21,434 nt of DNA, taken from contig CAJBQQ010000018.1 of NCBI GenBank assembly GCA_903957805.1, positions 1-21,434 of the forward strand, given 5' to 3'. Below, one piece after another: positions 13,540 to 21,434 of this stretch. The position numbers were made by a program, and so were the translations under genes. How positions within the stretch are numbered: position 1 is the first letter of the stretch; each line of letters starts with the position of its first letter. The notes beneath the pieces were generated by a model. The model saw nothing but the letters and a program-made list of their open reading frames with translations. It made no database searches and had not been told where the DNA came from. Source of the stretch: an uncultured Pseudomonadota bacterium. Lineage in GTDB: Bacteria > Pseudomonadota > Gammaproteobacteria > Burkholderiales > Nitrosomonadaceae.

Positions 13540-16200
13540 TCATATGACGATATTGACCAATCTACCCGGAACCACCACTACCTTCTTTACCATCTGCCCA
13601 ACAATGAATCTTTGAACCTGATCGTTTGTCAGTGCAAGCTGCTCGATTATTGAACGTTCCGCGTTTTTAGCAACTCGCATTTGACCACGCAACTTGCCAT
13701 TGACCTGCAGCATGAGTTCGATCTCGTCCTGCACCAATGCTGAATAGTCGACCTGTGGCCACGCTTGGTCGAGGAGTTCCGTTCCAGGTTTAAGCTCACG
13801 CCATAGTGCGCGACAAATGTGGGGAACAATAGGAGACAGTAGCAAAACGATATCTTCTAGCGCCTCCTGCATTAGACTCCGGGCTGCCCGGCTGGAATCG
13901 TTCGACTTTCCGAGGGCGTTCATTAACTCCATCACTGAGGCAACGGCCGTGTTAAAAGTATGGCGCCTATCCAGATCGTCGCTAACTTTAGCAATAGTCT
14001 GGTGCAACTGTAAACGCAGAGACTTGAGTTCAGGGGTAAGCTCGTCGTTGCCTTGTGTAGTAACCACCCCCTGCTGCAAGTGTTCGTATACCTGCTTCCA
14101 CAGACGCTTCAGAAACCGGAAAGCACCCTCTGCTCCGGTATCGACCCACTCCAATGTCTGCTCCGGCGGACTGGCAAACATCATGAACAGGCGTGCGGTA
14201 TCAGCACCGTATTGCTCCACTAGTTGTTGCGGATCAACACCATTGTTCTTAGATTTCGACATTGTACCAATACCACCAGATTCAACTGGCAGGCCATCCG
14301 CTCTCAATACCGAGAGACCGCACTTACCCTGAGCGTCCAACTGAGTATCCACCTCCGTTGGGTTATAGTAGACGATTCGCCCAGTCTCGGTTTTACGGAA
14401 GAATATCTCATTTAGGACCATACCTTGCGTTAGCAAGTTTGCAAAAGGCTCCTCGAATTTTACCAGTCCCAGGTCCCTCATCACCTTGCTCCAGAAGCGT
14501 GAATACAGTAGATGCAGGATGGCGTGCTCGATCCCGCCGATATACTGATCAACTGGCAACCAGTAATCCACTCGAGCATCGGTCATTGCCTTTCCCTGGT
14601 CGGCACAAGCATAACGAATGTAATACCAGGAGGAATCGACAAACGTATCCATCGTATCCGTCTCACGCCGCGCCTGCTTACCGCAACATGGACAAACACA
14701 CTCGTAAAATGACGGCATCTTTGCTAGCGGGTTGCCTGAGCCATCAGGTACTAGACCTTCTGGTAGCACCACCGGCAACTGATTGTTTGGAACTGGTACC
14801 ACGCCGCAATCATTGCAGTGGATCAGAGGTATTGGACAGCCCCAGTAGCGCTGACGCGAAATACCCCAGTCACGCAGACGATAATGTATACGCTTGTCAC
14901 CCAACCCTCTTTCCTTAAGATCAGCAGAGATAGCATCAACGGCGGCCTTGTAATCAAGGCCATCGTACTTACCAGAATTAATGCAGACGCCACTCTTTTC
15001 TTCATACCAGGTTTGCCAGCGGTCAGCCGTAAATTTGAAATTCGAAGGATCGGCACTGAGAATCTCTCTCTCGATAATTCCAGCCTTGATCTCTTTGCTT
15101 CCCGCCGATTCAGTCACCTGCTTAATCGGCAAAGAATATTTTTTGGCAAACTGGAAATCACGTTCGTCATGCGATGGCACCGCCATCACCGCACCTTCCC
15201 CGTAAGTCATCAGTACATAATTGGCGATCCATACCGGCAACCTTGCACCGGTCAGCGGATGGAGGACAAATAGCCCGGTGTCCATGCCTCTCTTTTCCTG
15301 AGTGGCAATCTCCGCTTCCATGGTTGCCCCATGCCTGCATTCCTCGATGAACAGGGCCAATCGTGAATTTTTCTCGGCTGCATACAGCGCGACCGGATGC
15401 TCAGCAGCTACCGCCACATAGGTTACGCCTAGCAAAGTATCGGCACGAGTGGTAAAGACTTTCAGATCTTGCGGGATATCCGAGCTTGTATCAGCAGGAA
15501 AGGTGATATCAACCCCAAAACTCTTTCCAATCCAGTTAGATTGCATAGTCTTTACCCGTTCCGGCCATCCAGGCAGCTTATCCAGGTCATCAAGTAGCTC
15601 TTCCGCGTATTGGGTAATTCCTAAGTAATAACCTGGAATTTCGCGCTTTTCTACTAGCGCACCGGTTCGCCAACCGCATCCGTCGATTACCTGCTCATTG
15701 GCCAGCACAGTCTGGTCTACCGGGTCCCAGTTCACTACTTGAGTCTTCTTGTAGGCGATGCCTTTCTCCAGCATCCGTAGAAACAACCATTGGTTCCATC
15801 GATAGTAATCCGGCTCGCAGGTGGCCAGCTCCCGTTTCCAGTCTACGGCCAGCCCTAGACTTTTCAGCTGCTTGCGCATGTAATCGATATTGTCATGAGT
15901 CCACTGCGCGGGCGGCACATTATTCTGCATTGCCGCATTCTCCGCAGGCAACCCAAAAGCATCCCAGCCCATTGGCTGTAGAACGTTGTAACCTTTCATA
16001 CGGCGGTAACGCGACAGCACATCACCGATGGTGTAATTACGCACATGACCCATGTGCAGCTTGCCGGATGGGTAAGGAAACATCGATAGGCAGTAGTACT
16101 TCGGCTTGCCCGGGATCTCAGTAGCATCAAAAGCATCGGTTCTATCCCAATACTGCTGAGCTTCCCGTTCAATTTCCTGGGGATGATATTTTTCTTGCAT
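13540..16200 (-). CDS. leuS: Leucyl-tRNA synthetase
   Basis: LeuRS charges tRNA-Leu with leucine. The 886-residue product is a class Ia synthetase with the HIGH-type motif HMGH (49-52), the CP1 editing domain with its threonine-rich TTRADTLLGVTYVAVA region, a cysteine-rich zinc-binding segment (HCNDCG and CVCPCCGK), the TDTMDTFVDSSWYY block, the KMSKS-loop equivalent TMSKS (646-650), and a C-terminal anticodon-binding domain. The ATG at 16200 gives the family N-terminus MQEKYHPQEIE; an in-frame upstream extension to 16269 would run through the predicted promoter. It heads a same-strand series with lptE and holA. The first position of the KMSKS loop is Thr rather than Lys. Confidence 0.98.
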   Translation of the reverse strand: MQEKYHPQEIEREAQQYWDRTDAFDATEIPGKPKYYCLSMFPYPSGKLHMGHVRNYTIGDVLSRYRRMKGYNVLQPMGWDAFGLPAENAAMQNNVPPAQWTHDNIDYMRKQLKSLGLAVDWKRELATCEPDYYRWNQWLFLRMLEKGIAYKKTQVVNWDPVDQTVLANEQVIDGCGWRTGALVEKREIPGYYLGITQYAEELLDDLDKLPGWPERVKTMQSNWIGKSFGVDITFPADTSSDIPQDLKVFTTRADTLLGVTYVAVAAEHPVALYAAEKNSRLALFIEECRHGATMEAEIATQEKRGMDTGLFVLHPLTGARLPVWIANYVLMTYGEGAVMAVPSHDERDFQFAKKYSLPIKQVTESAGSKEIKAGIIEREILSADPSNFKFTADRWQTWYEEKSGVCINSGKYDGLDYKAAVDAISADLKERGLGDKRIHYRLRDWGISRQRYWGCPIPLIHCNDCGVVPVPNNQLPVVLPEGLVPDGSGNPLAKMPSFYECVCPCCGKQARRETDTMDTFVDSSWYYIRYACADQGKAMTDARVDYWLPVDQYIGGIEHAILHLLYSRFWSKVMRDLGLVKFEEPFANLLTQGMVLNEIFFRKTETGRIVYYNPTEVDTQLDAQGKCGLSVLRADGLPVESGGIGTMSKSKNNGVDPQQLVEQYGADTARLFMMFASPPEQTLEWVDTGAEGAFRFLKRLWKQVYEHLQQGVVTTQGNDELTPELKSLRLQLHQTIAKVSDDLDRRHTFNTAVASVMELMNALGKSNDSSRAARSLMQEALEDIVLLLSPIVPHICRALWRELKPGTELLDQAWPQVDYSALVQDEIELMLQVNGKLRGQMRVAKNAERSIIEQLALTNDQVQRFIVGQMVKKVVVVPGRLVNIVI

Positions 16201-16230
16201 GGATTTGATCACTGTTCTATGGATCAGAAG

Positions 16231-16259
16231 ATTATACCGTGAAGGACATCCACTTGCAG
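16231..16259 (-). promoter_or_regulatory. Probable leuS promoter
   Basis: On the minus strand a perfect TATAAT (16236-16231) lies about 30 bp upstream of the leuS ATG. At 17-bp spacing the -35 position is CTGCAA (16259-16254), which matches only three of six consensus bases. The predicted start near 16224 gives a leader of about 24 nt, too short for an attenuator or T-box. Confidence 0.6.
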
Positions 16260-16283
16260 TCTTGCACATACTCTCTCCCTCAT

Positions 16284-16303
16284 ACAGCCTTGCGCAAGGC
16301 TGT
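16284..16303. repeat. Perfect 20-bp palindrome, candidate operator
   Basis: ACAGCCTTGCGCAAGGCTGT reads identically on both strands. It lies about 25 bp upstream of the leuS -35 position and about 220 bp upstream of cbbP. As RNA it would form an 8-bp stem with a GCGC tetraloop, but no T-run follows on either strand, so a protein-binding operator is more likely than a terminator. No known regulator motif was recognised. Confidence 0.7.
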
Positions 16304-16321
16304 GTAAACCAAGGGCACTGG

Positions 16322-16394
16322 TCAGCTCATAAAAATCTTTTCCGTGGCTGCTGATTCCATAAGGCTCACTCTTATTTTCTTGCTCAGCTCATAA
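16322..16394. repeat. 11-bp direct repeat pair upstream of cbbP
   Basis: TCAGCTCATAA occurs at 16322-16332 and again at 16384-16394, 62 bp apart. Both copies run on into A-rich sequence ending in AAAAATC, the second with three extra bases. The spacing is close to six helical turns, which would put both copies on the same DNA face. Function is unknown; chance is possible. Confidence 0.5.
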
Positions 16395-16403
16395 TAAAAA
16401 TCG

Positions 16404-16416
16404 TATCATAACGATA
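16404..16416. promoter_or_regulatory. Possible LysR-type (CbbR-like) site upstream of cbbP
   Basis: TATCATAACGATA has the T-N11-A core with a dyad (TATC and GATA arms) typical of LysR-family binding sites, and overlaps a second dyad ATCGT-N6-ACGAT at 16400-16415. CbbR is the LysR regulator of many Calvin-cycle genes. The motif is loose and no cbbR gene is in view, so this is a suggestion only. Confidence 0.3.
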
Positions 16417-16521
16417 AATAAGGCTGACTATTGCGCCACTTGATGCTCTGCTAAAGTCAATAAGATTGTAAGCAGATTCTGTTCGCGCTGATTTTTATTA
16501 CTGTTCCAGGAGAGAGTTCGC

Positions 16522-17391
16522 ATGTCACAAAAACACCCCGTCATCGCCGTTACTGGATCGTCTGGAGCCGGCACGTCTACAGTTAAAAACAGTTTTGAAC
16601 ATATCTTTCATCGTGAGAAATTGTCTGCCGTGGTAGTGGAAGGTGACAGCTTCCATCGGTACGACCGTGATGCAATGAAAAAGGCCGTTGCTGAATCAGA
16701 AAAAGACGGCGGCCGACCCATCAGTCATTTCGGTCCCGAAGCTAACGAGTTCGAGAAACTGGAAGCGCTATTCAAGGAATATGGCAAGACCGGTAAAGGT
16801 CAAACGCGCTTGTATCTTCATAATGATGATGAGGCTGCACCATACAAGCAGAAAGCCGGCACCTTCACCCCGTGGTCGTCACTTGCCCCTGGTTCAGACC
16901 TGTTGTTTTACGAGGGATTGCATGGTGGGGTCAAGAGCGACACCGCTGATGTCGCCAAACATGTGGACCTGCTGGTCGGCGTAGTGCCCATCGTTAATCT
17001 GGAATGGATCCAAAAAATCCGACGTGATACAAGTGCCCGCGGCTATTCTGCCGAGGCGGTGACGCACACAATTCTGCGCCGTATGCATGATTATGTGCAT
17101 TACATTACCCCACAGTTCTCTCAAACTCACGTCAATTTTCAGCGGGTTCCCACAGTCGACACATCCAATCCTTTCATCGCTCGCGAGATCCCAACCTTGG
17201 ACGAGAGTTTCGTTGTAATCCGCTTCCAAGATCCAAAGAGTATGGACTTCCCCTATCTGCTTTCCATGATTCACGATTCCTTTATGTCCCGCCCAAATAC
17301 TATCGTCGTGCCTGGCGGAAAAATGGGCCTGGCAATAGAATTGATACTGACGCCACTGATCCTGACCTTGGTAGCAAAAAGCAAGAAATAG
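16522..17391 (+). CDS. cbbP: Phosphoribulokinase (proteobacterial class I)
   Basis: Phosphoribulokinase converts ribulose 5-phosphate and ATP to ribulose 1,5-bisphosphate, the substrate of RuBisCO, and is diagnostic for the Calvin cycle. The 289-residue product has the P-loop GSSGAGTST (13-21), the VVEGDSFHRYDRDAM block (about 38-52), SHFGPEANEF, a YEGLHGG segment near 130-136 and the EWIQKIRRDTSARGYSAE region, all characteristic of the bacterial octameric enzyme. Length matches this class (about 290). AGGAGAGAG precedes the ATG by about 8 bases, a strong ribosome site. RuBisCO and other cbb genes are not in the window, so the kinase gene lies apart from them or they lie beyond the edges; the downstream neighbour is uvrD, 115 bp away. 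Confidence 0.97.
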   Translation: MSQKHPVIAVTGSSGAGTSTVKNSFEHIFHREKLSAVVVEGDSFHRYDRDAMKKAVAESEKDGGRPISHFGPEANEFEKLEALFKEYGKTGKGQTRLYLHNDDEAAPYKQKAGTFTPWSSLAPGSDLLFYEGLHGGVKSDTADVAKHVDLLVGVVPIVNLEWIQKIRRDTSARGYSAEAVTHTILRRMHDYVHYITPQFSQTHVNFQRVPTVDTSNPFIAREIPTLDESFVVIRFQDPKSMDFPYLLSMIHDSFMSRPNTIVVPGGKMGLAIELILTPLILTLVAKSKK

Positions 17392-17462
17392 CAATCCAGC
17401 CACTTTAGTTAGGCAGAATGATTCATCAATACTCTGCTCCCTACGTAGATCAATGAAGACTG

Positions 17463-17468
17463 TATAAT
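17463..17468 (+). promoter_or_regulatory. Probable uvrD -10 element
   Basis: A perfect TATAAT lies 38 bp before the uvrD ATG, in the 115-bp gap after cbbP. No good -35 hexamer is found at normal spacing. A CTGT half-site overlaps it, but the matching half of a LexA box is absent. It suggests uvrD can be transcribed independently of cbbP. Confidence 0.45.
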
Positions 17469-17506
17469 TCCGGCATTGAATTTTCTCCGGGAACAGCCTT
17501 CTCTCT

Positions 17507-19753
17507 ATGTCTTCTCTATTGTCCGGCCTCAATCCGGAGCAACTCGAAGCAGTCACCCTGCCACACCAATCAGCCTTGGTGCTGGCGGGTGCTGGCAGTG
17601 GCAAAACCAAGGTACTCACTACCCGCATTGCGCACTTAATTCAGGCCGGTCAAGTCAGTCCACACGGCATCCTCGCCGTCACCTTCACTAACAAAGCAGC
17701 TAAGGAAATGCTCACACGCATTTCCACCATGCTGCCGATCAATACCCGAGGTATGTGGGTTGGCACCTTTCACGGCTTGTGCAATCGCATGCTGCGCGCC
17801 CATCACCAGGATGCAGGGCTGCCACAGGCCTTTCAAATCCTCGATTCGGCTGATCAACTAGCAATTATCAAGCGAATTCTGAAAAGTCTCGGCGCAGACG
17901 ACGAGAAATTTCCCCCGCGCCAGGTGCAGTGGTTCATCAATAATGCAAAAGAGGAAGGACTGCGCGCATCGAGGGTTGAAGTCTATGATGATTTTGCGCG
18001 CAAGATGACTGAGTTCTACACGGTGTACGAGCAACAGTGCAACAAGGAAGGTGCGGTGGATTTTGCTGAACTACTATTGCGGAGTTATGAACTACTCAGC
18101 CGTAATGAGATACTTCGTGAACACTATTGCTCACGCTTCAACCACATCTTGGTTGACGAGTTTCAGGATACTAGCAGGCTTCAATATAAGTGGCTCAAAC
18201 TACTGGCTGGTGATAAGGCTGCCGTGTTCGTGGTAGGTGATGATGACCAGAGCATTTATGCATTCCGAGGAGCCAATACCGGCAACATGAAGGATTTTGA
18301 ACGTGACTTCCGTATCACAAAAATTATCAAGCTCGAACAGAACTACCGCTCCCATGGCAACATACTCGGTGCCGCAAATACTCTGATACGTAACAATAGC
18401 GGGCGCCTTGGCAAGAACCTCTGGACTTCAGAAGGTCATGGAGAGCCACTGCGCGTATATAACGCGCCAACCGATTTTGATGAGGCTGCGTTCATTGTCG
18501 ACGAGATTAAATCACTACGTGCCGAAGGAATAGCGCTATCGCAAGTGGCTTTGCTGTACCGTTCTAACGCACAATCGCGCGTATTGGAACACGCCCTGTT
18601 CAACGCTTCTTTACCTTATCGGGTGTATGGCGGCATGCGTTTCTTTGATCGTCAGGAAATAAAGCATGCACTGTCCTACCTGAGACTAGTTGCTAACCCT
18701 GATAATGATAATGCGTTACTCCGGGTCATAAATTTTCCATTGCGCGGGATCGGTGCGCGCAGCCTGGAACAACTACAAGACCAGGCCAACCGGCAAGGAA
18801 TTGGTTTATGGGCTGCGATGCAGAACAGTTGTGGTGATAGGGAATCCCTTATCCAGGATGCTGACATCAGCATACCGGCTGGAAGAGCTAATAGATCAGA
18901 TAAACCGAAGAAGGGAATGGATAGCTTTGTTGCCTTGATCGAAACGCTACAGCAATCCTGCGAGGGACTGCCATTACCTGAAATTGTCGAGCATATGCTA
19001 GAGCATAGCGGGCTAACAGCACATTATCGTGCTGAACGGGAAGGGGCTGACCGACTGGAGAACTTAAATGAACTGATCAATGCCGCCACTAGCTTCGTGC
19101 ACGAGGCCGAGGACGACAGTCTAACGGCATTTCTTGCTCATGCTTCGCTGGAGGCAGGGGAGCATCAGGCTGGTAGTGGTCAAGATGCATTGCAATTAAT
19201 GACGGTGCACTCTTCTAAAGGGCTAGAATTTCATACTGTATTCCTCAGTGGACTGGAAGAGGGGCTCTTTCCTCATGAGAACAGCCGCAACGAAGCTGGA
19301 GGTGTAGAAGAAGAGCGGAGACTAATGTATGTGGCCCTGACCCGTGCGCGGCGACGCTTGTATTTGAGCTTTGCCCAGAGCCGCATGCTACATGGCCAGA
19401 CTCGCTACAATGTCCCCTCGCGTTTTCTACAGGAAATTCCAGAGGGCCTGCTGAAGTGGCTACAGCCAGTACAAAAAATGGGATACAGAAACCAGGCTCC
19501 AGAAACCGTAAACCAGAAATCGAGAATAGCCCCCCAAAGATCCACGTTCGGCATGCAAAATCTCAGTACGAGCGTTCGAGATGCAGAAGCCGCACAGTGG
19601 CGAGTTGGACAGAATGTAACCCATGCCAAGTTCGGCTCTGGTGTGATCATCAGTTGCGAGAGCCAGGGTACAGATGCGCGCGTCCAAGTGAAATTCGGTC
19701 GCTCCGGAACGAAGTGGTTATCGCTAGAGTACGCCAAGCTAGTACCTATCTGA
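17507..19753 (+). CDS. uvrD: DNA helicase II UvrD
   Basis: UvrD is the 3'-5' superfamily 1A helicase of nucleotide excision and mismatch repair. The 748-residue product has Q-motif LNPEQLEAV (8-16), Walker A AGAGSGKT (27-34), motif Ia FTNKAAKEM, motif II DEFQDT (about 217), motif III VVGDDDQSIYAFRGA, motif IV QNYRS, motif V TVHSSKGLEF and motif VI YVALTRARRRLY (about 608). The C-terminus, about 698-748, is a Tudor-like domain (VGQNVTHAKFGSGVI to the end), which fits UvrD/PcrA, and the length exceeds that of Rep. Ribosome site before the ATG at 17507 is weak. It converges with the BPSS1780-family gene, with only 20 bp between stops and no visible terminator. Confidence 0.95.
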   Translation: MSSLLSGLNPEQLEAVTLPHQSALVLAGAGSGKTKVLTTRIAHLIQAGQVSPHGILAVTFTNKAAKEMLTRISTMLPINTRGMWVGTFHGLCNRMLRAHHQDAGLPQAFQILDSADQLAIIKRILKSLGADDEKFPPRQVQWFINNAKEEGLRASRVEVYDDFARKMTEFYTVYEQQCNKEGAVDFAELLLRSYELLSRNEILREHYCSRFNHILVDEFQDTSRLQYKWLKLLAGDKAAVFVVGDDDQSIYAFRGANTGNMKDFERDFRITKIIKLEQNYRSHGNILGAANTLIRNNSGRLGKNLWTSEGHGEPLRVYNAPTDFDEAAFIVDEIKSLRAEGIALSQVALLYRSNAQSRVLEHALFNASLPYRVYGGMRFFDRQEIKHALSYLRLVANPDNDNALLRVINFPLRGIGARSLEQLQDQANRQGIGLWAAMQNSCGDRESLIQDADISIPAGRANRSDKPKKGMDSFVALIETLQQSCEGLPLPEIVEHMLEHSGLTAHYRAEREGADRLENLNELINAATSFVHEAEDDSLTAFLAHASLEAGEHQAGSGQDALQLMTVHSSKGLEFHTVFLSGLEEGLFPHENSRNEAGGVEEERRLMYVALTRARRRLYLSFAQSRMLHGQTRYNVPSRFLQEIPEGLLKWLQPVQKMGYRNQAPETVNQKSRIAPQRSTFGMQNLSTSVRDAEAAQWRVGQNVTHAKFGSGVIISCESQGTDARVQVKFGRSGTKWLSLEYAKLVPI

Positions 19754-19773
19754 AACAAGCTAACGGGTACCAA

Positions 19774-20505
19774 CTACACTGGGCTAGTGGGCTCAACTAT
19801 CTCCACGAAGATATCCTCATAGCTCGCATAGAGCGAAGCAAATAGTACCGGCACCAGCAAGAAAAATCCCAATCCGTACGGCATCGCCGCAATCACCGCC
19901 AGCACCACCATCGTGATAGTGTAAAGCTGTAGCGGTATGATGTTTTTTATACAAGCAAGAAAGCTCAACTTCATCGCAGCCACTGCGGGCATATCTTTAA
20001 ATGCCACCAACAATGGCGCAAACCAGGCCGCCATCATCAGTGGAATGGACAGCCCCAAGGCCACCATTACAGCCGTTAGACCGCCACTCATGACGCCTCG
20101 CAACTCATTCTCATCGACCCTTTTCCCATTTATCAACAGCTCCATCAGTGTGCTGCCTCCGAGCATCATGGCCACACCCAAGATGAGCACTTGCCCCACT
20201 AGATAGATCCCCCCCACGGTGATCAGCGGAACAGGGTTTTGCCTAAAGCCCGCGAACAAATAGGCGATTTCCAATTTTTCGCCTCGTTCTAACGCTCTGC
20301 AACCTATCATCAACCCAGCCAAGAATAGTGGCGAGAGTAGCGTGAAAAAAAACTGCCCCACCATAGGAATAAGCGCCAACGTAGCTGCGATCAATAACAA
20401 AACAAAACACGATAGGACCCATGCCAGAGGGGCCTTGAAAAACAGGTAGAAACCATTCACGATCCACTGCCATCCCTGCTTCGCGCTAGTCTGCCTGGCT
20501 TCCAT
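19774..20505 (-). CDS. BPSS1780 family membrane protein, function unknown
   Basis: This 243-residue protein starts MEARQTSAKQGWQWIVNGFYLF, the usual start of the BPSS1780 family found mainly in betaproteobacteria. It has about five or six hydrophobic segments (roughly residues 22-50, 52-75, 95-120, 137-160, 180-210 and 205-230), with short loops and no enzymatic motif. Its role is not known. The ATG at 20505 has GGAG about nine bases upstream and matches the family; an ATG at 20547 would add 14 residues and cannot be excluded. It lies 20-60 bp downstream of thrB on the same strand, a frequent neighbour arrangement, so the two are probably cotranscribed. Confidence 0.8.
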   Translation of the reverse strand: MEARQTSAKQGWQWIVNGFYLFFKAPLAWVLSCFVLLLIAATLALIPMVGQFFFTLLSPLFLAGLMIGCRALERGEKLEIAYLFAGFRQNPVPLITVGGIYLVGQVLILGVAMMLGGSTLMELLINGKRVDENELRGVMSGGLTAVMVALGLSIPLMMAAWFAPLLVAFKDMPAVAAMKLSFLACIKNIIPLQLYTITMVVLAVIAAMPYGLGFFLLVPVLFASLYASYEDIFVEIVEPTSPV

Positions 20506-20566
20506 CTTTCGTTTCTCCAATAGAACGATCACTCGTTGCTCGATCATGATCCAACAATCAAGACAC

Positions 20567-21434
20567 TCAAGCCAAAATCTGAGCTAACTCGAGATAGGAT
20601 ATCGAGTGATTTTTCAGTATACGTCTGAAATGATTTGGGTCCTTGACGTGCGTCAACTCTCCCATCCGCGGCAAGTGGCAGTCATACAGCCGCGACAACC
20701 AGAAGCGTAAGGCCCCAGCACGTAGCATCACCGGCCAGGCATCATGCTCGATGGCGGCAAGAGGGCGGACACTGTGATAGGCCTTGATCAAGGATGATAA
20801 GCGTACCCCATCTAGTTCGCAACTTTCAGTTAGACACCAATCATTAGCCGCAATAGCGAGATCAAACAGCCACGCATCATTGCAGGCAAAATAAAAATCG
20901 ATCACGCCTCCGATAGTTCCGTCAACAAATAGCACATTGTCGCGAAACAGATCTGCATGAATCACACCACGTGGTAGTTTTTCAAAACAGTGAGCAGACT
21001 GGAAACGTAACTCTTCCTTGAGCATCTCTGCCTCTTGCGCCGTCAAAAATGGCATCACATCGGGTGCTACGCTTCCCCACCACTTTGGTCCGCGCGGGTT
21101 TTCCATTTTTTCAGGATAAGACAGGCCAGACAAGTGTAAATCTGCCAGCAATGCACCAACCTCTGCACAGTGCTCATGGGTAGGATACATCTGTGATTTT
21201 CCCGGCAGGCAGGTAACGATGCTTGCTGGCTTGCCATTTAATTCACCCAGGAGCCTGCTGTCGATACTAGCGATCGGATCCGGGCATGGAATACTGTGTC
21301 GTGACAAATGTGCCATCAGGTTAAGATAGTAGGGAAGCTCCGTTGCGGTGAGCTTCTCGAACAGTGTGAGAACATATTTTCCATGACTCGTCGTAACGAA
21401 ATAATTGGTATTCTCGATACCTGAAGAGATCCCC
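20567..21434 (-). CDS. thrB: Homoserine kinase ThrB (APH-fold type), 5' end truncated by window edge
   Basis: This enzyme phosphorylates L-homoserine with ATP in threonine synthesis. It belongs to the aminoglycoside phosphotransferase-like ThrB family, not the GHMP-type ThrB of E. coli. The frame is open to the end of the window; the ATG at 21316 is internal, because the in-frame sequence before it (GISSGIENTNYFVTT, then YVLTLFEKL) is the conserved N-terminal lobe. The catalytic loop GVIHADLFRDNVLF and the metal-binding DFYFACND are present, as is the family region RFWLSRLYD near the C-terminus. 288 residues are visible; compared with the usual roughly 315-320, about 25-30 N-terminal residues lie outside. 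The BPSS1780-family gene follows. Confidence 0.95.
   Translation of the reverse strand, partial: GISSGIENTNYFVTTSHGKYVLTLFEKLTATELPYYLNLMAHLSRHSIPCPDPIASIDSRLLGELNGKPASIVTCLPGKSQMYPTHEHCAEVGALLADLHLSGLSYPEKMENPRGPKWWGSVAPDVMPFLTAQEAEMLKEELRFQSAHCFEKLPRGVIHADLFRDNVLFVDGTIGGVIDFYFACNDAWLFDLAIAANDWCLTESCELDGVRLSSLIKAYHSVRPLAAIEHDAWPVMLRAGALRFWLSRLYDCHLPRMGELTHVKDPNHFRRILKNHSISYLELAQILA

Larger units (their letters stand above)
16201..16521. other. Divergent leuS/cbbP intergenic region
   Basis: This 321-bp region separates the divergent leuS and cbbP starts. It contains a likely leuS -10 near 16231-16236, a perfect 20-bp palindrome, a direct-repeat pair and a LysR-like dyad, each listed separately. 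No open reading frame with supporting signals was found. Confidence 0.7.

Noticed and set aside
14262..14918. Open frame of 218 codons on the plus strand within leuS
   Set aside because: It lies opposite well-conserved LeuRS coding sequence, has Arg/Pro/Ser-rich composition typical of an antisense frame, and has no family-like motif.
16201..16283. Leader attenuator or T-box for leuS
   Set aside because: The predicted leader is about 24 nt, with no leucine-rich leader peptide, no terminator/antiterminator pair, and T-boxes are not expected in this group.
17460..17478. LexA box at the uvrD promoter
   Set aside because: Only the CTGT half is present; the ACAG half at 8-bp spacing is missing, so SOS control is not supported.
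16894..17628. Open frame of 244 codons on the minus strand across cbbP and the uvrD start
   Set aside because: It is antisense to two conserved genes and crosses the uvrD promoter; composition is not that of a real protein.
1..21434. CRISPR arrays, insertion sequences, tRNA genes, toxin-antitoxin or defence genes
   Set aside because: No regularly spaced repeats, transposase motifs, cloverleaf-type sequence or known defence domains were seen on either strand; nearly every long frame is a recognised core gene.

Overview
The window looks like a chromosomal, housekeeping stretch of a betaproteobacterium. The evidence is the mra/dcw cluster with an RNase P RNA gene just upstream of it, the leuS-lptE-holA-proA order, a dihydrolipoamide dehydrogenase with its own lipoyl domain, a BPSS1780-type membrane protein and an APH-fold homoserine kinase. 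A proteobacterial-type phosphoribulokinase indicates a Calvin-cycle autotroph. Together with GC content that looks close to half by eye, this fits a Nitrosomonas/Nitrosomonadales-like organism, but the genus assignment is inference.

Layout. Positions 1-5130 (all minus strand) carry the start of the division and cell wall cluster in the order mraZ, rsmH, ftsL, ftsI, murE, murF; murF is cut by the window edge. Upstream of mraZ is a clear sigma70-type promoter, overlapped by three GTGGG boxes at exact 10-bp spacing, the arrangement expected for autorepression by MraZ. Positions 5235-5504 are non-coding and hold two weak terminator candidates. The RNase P RNA gene follows at 5505-5820 (minus). 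Next is a divergent pair: a pteridine-reductase-like SDR (minus) and a MidA/NDUFAF7-type methyltransferase (plus).

Positions 7964-16200 are again on the minus strand. In transcription order they hold leuS, lptE, holA, proA, lpdA and a TMEM165/GDT1-family membrane protein. leuS is divergent from the plus-strand pair cbbP (phosphoribulokinase) and uvrD. The 321-bp leuS/cbbP intergenic region has the most unexplained structure: a perfect 20-bp palindrome, an 11-bp direct repeat 62 bp apart, and a LysR-like dyad. The window ends with a BPSS1780-family membrane protein and thrB (minus), thrB being cut at its 5' end by the window edge.

The genes cover peptidoglycan synthesis and division, tRNA processing and charging, LPS export, DNA replication and repair, proline and threonine synthesis, 2-oxoacid oxidation and CO2 fixation. 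I found no mobile element, CRISPR array, toxin-antitoxin pair, defence locus or tRNA gene, and no evidence for a previously undescribed multi-gene system. The items worth a second look are regulatory structures and small protein oddities.
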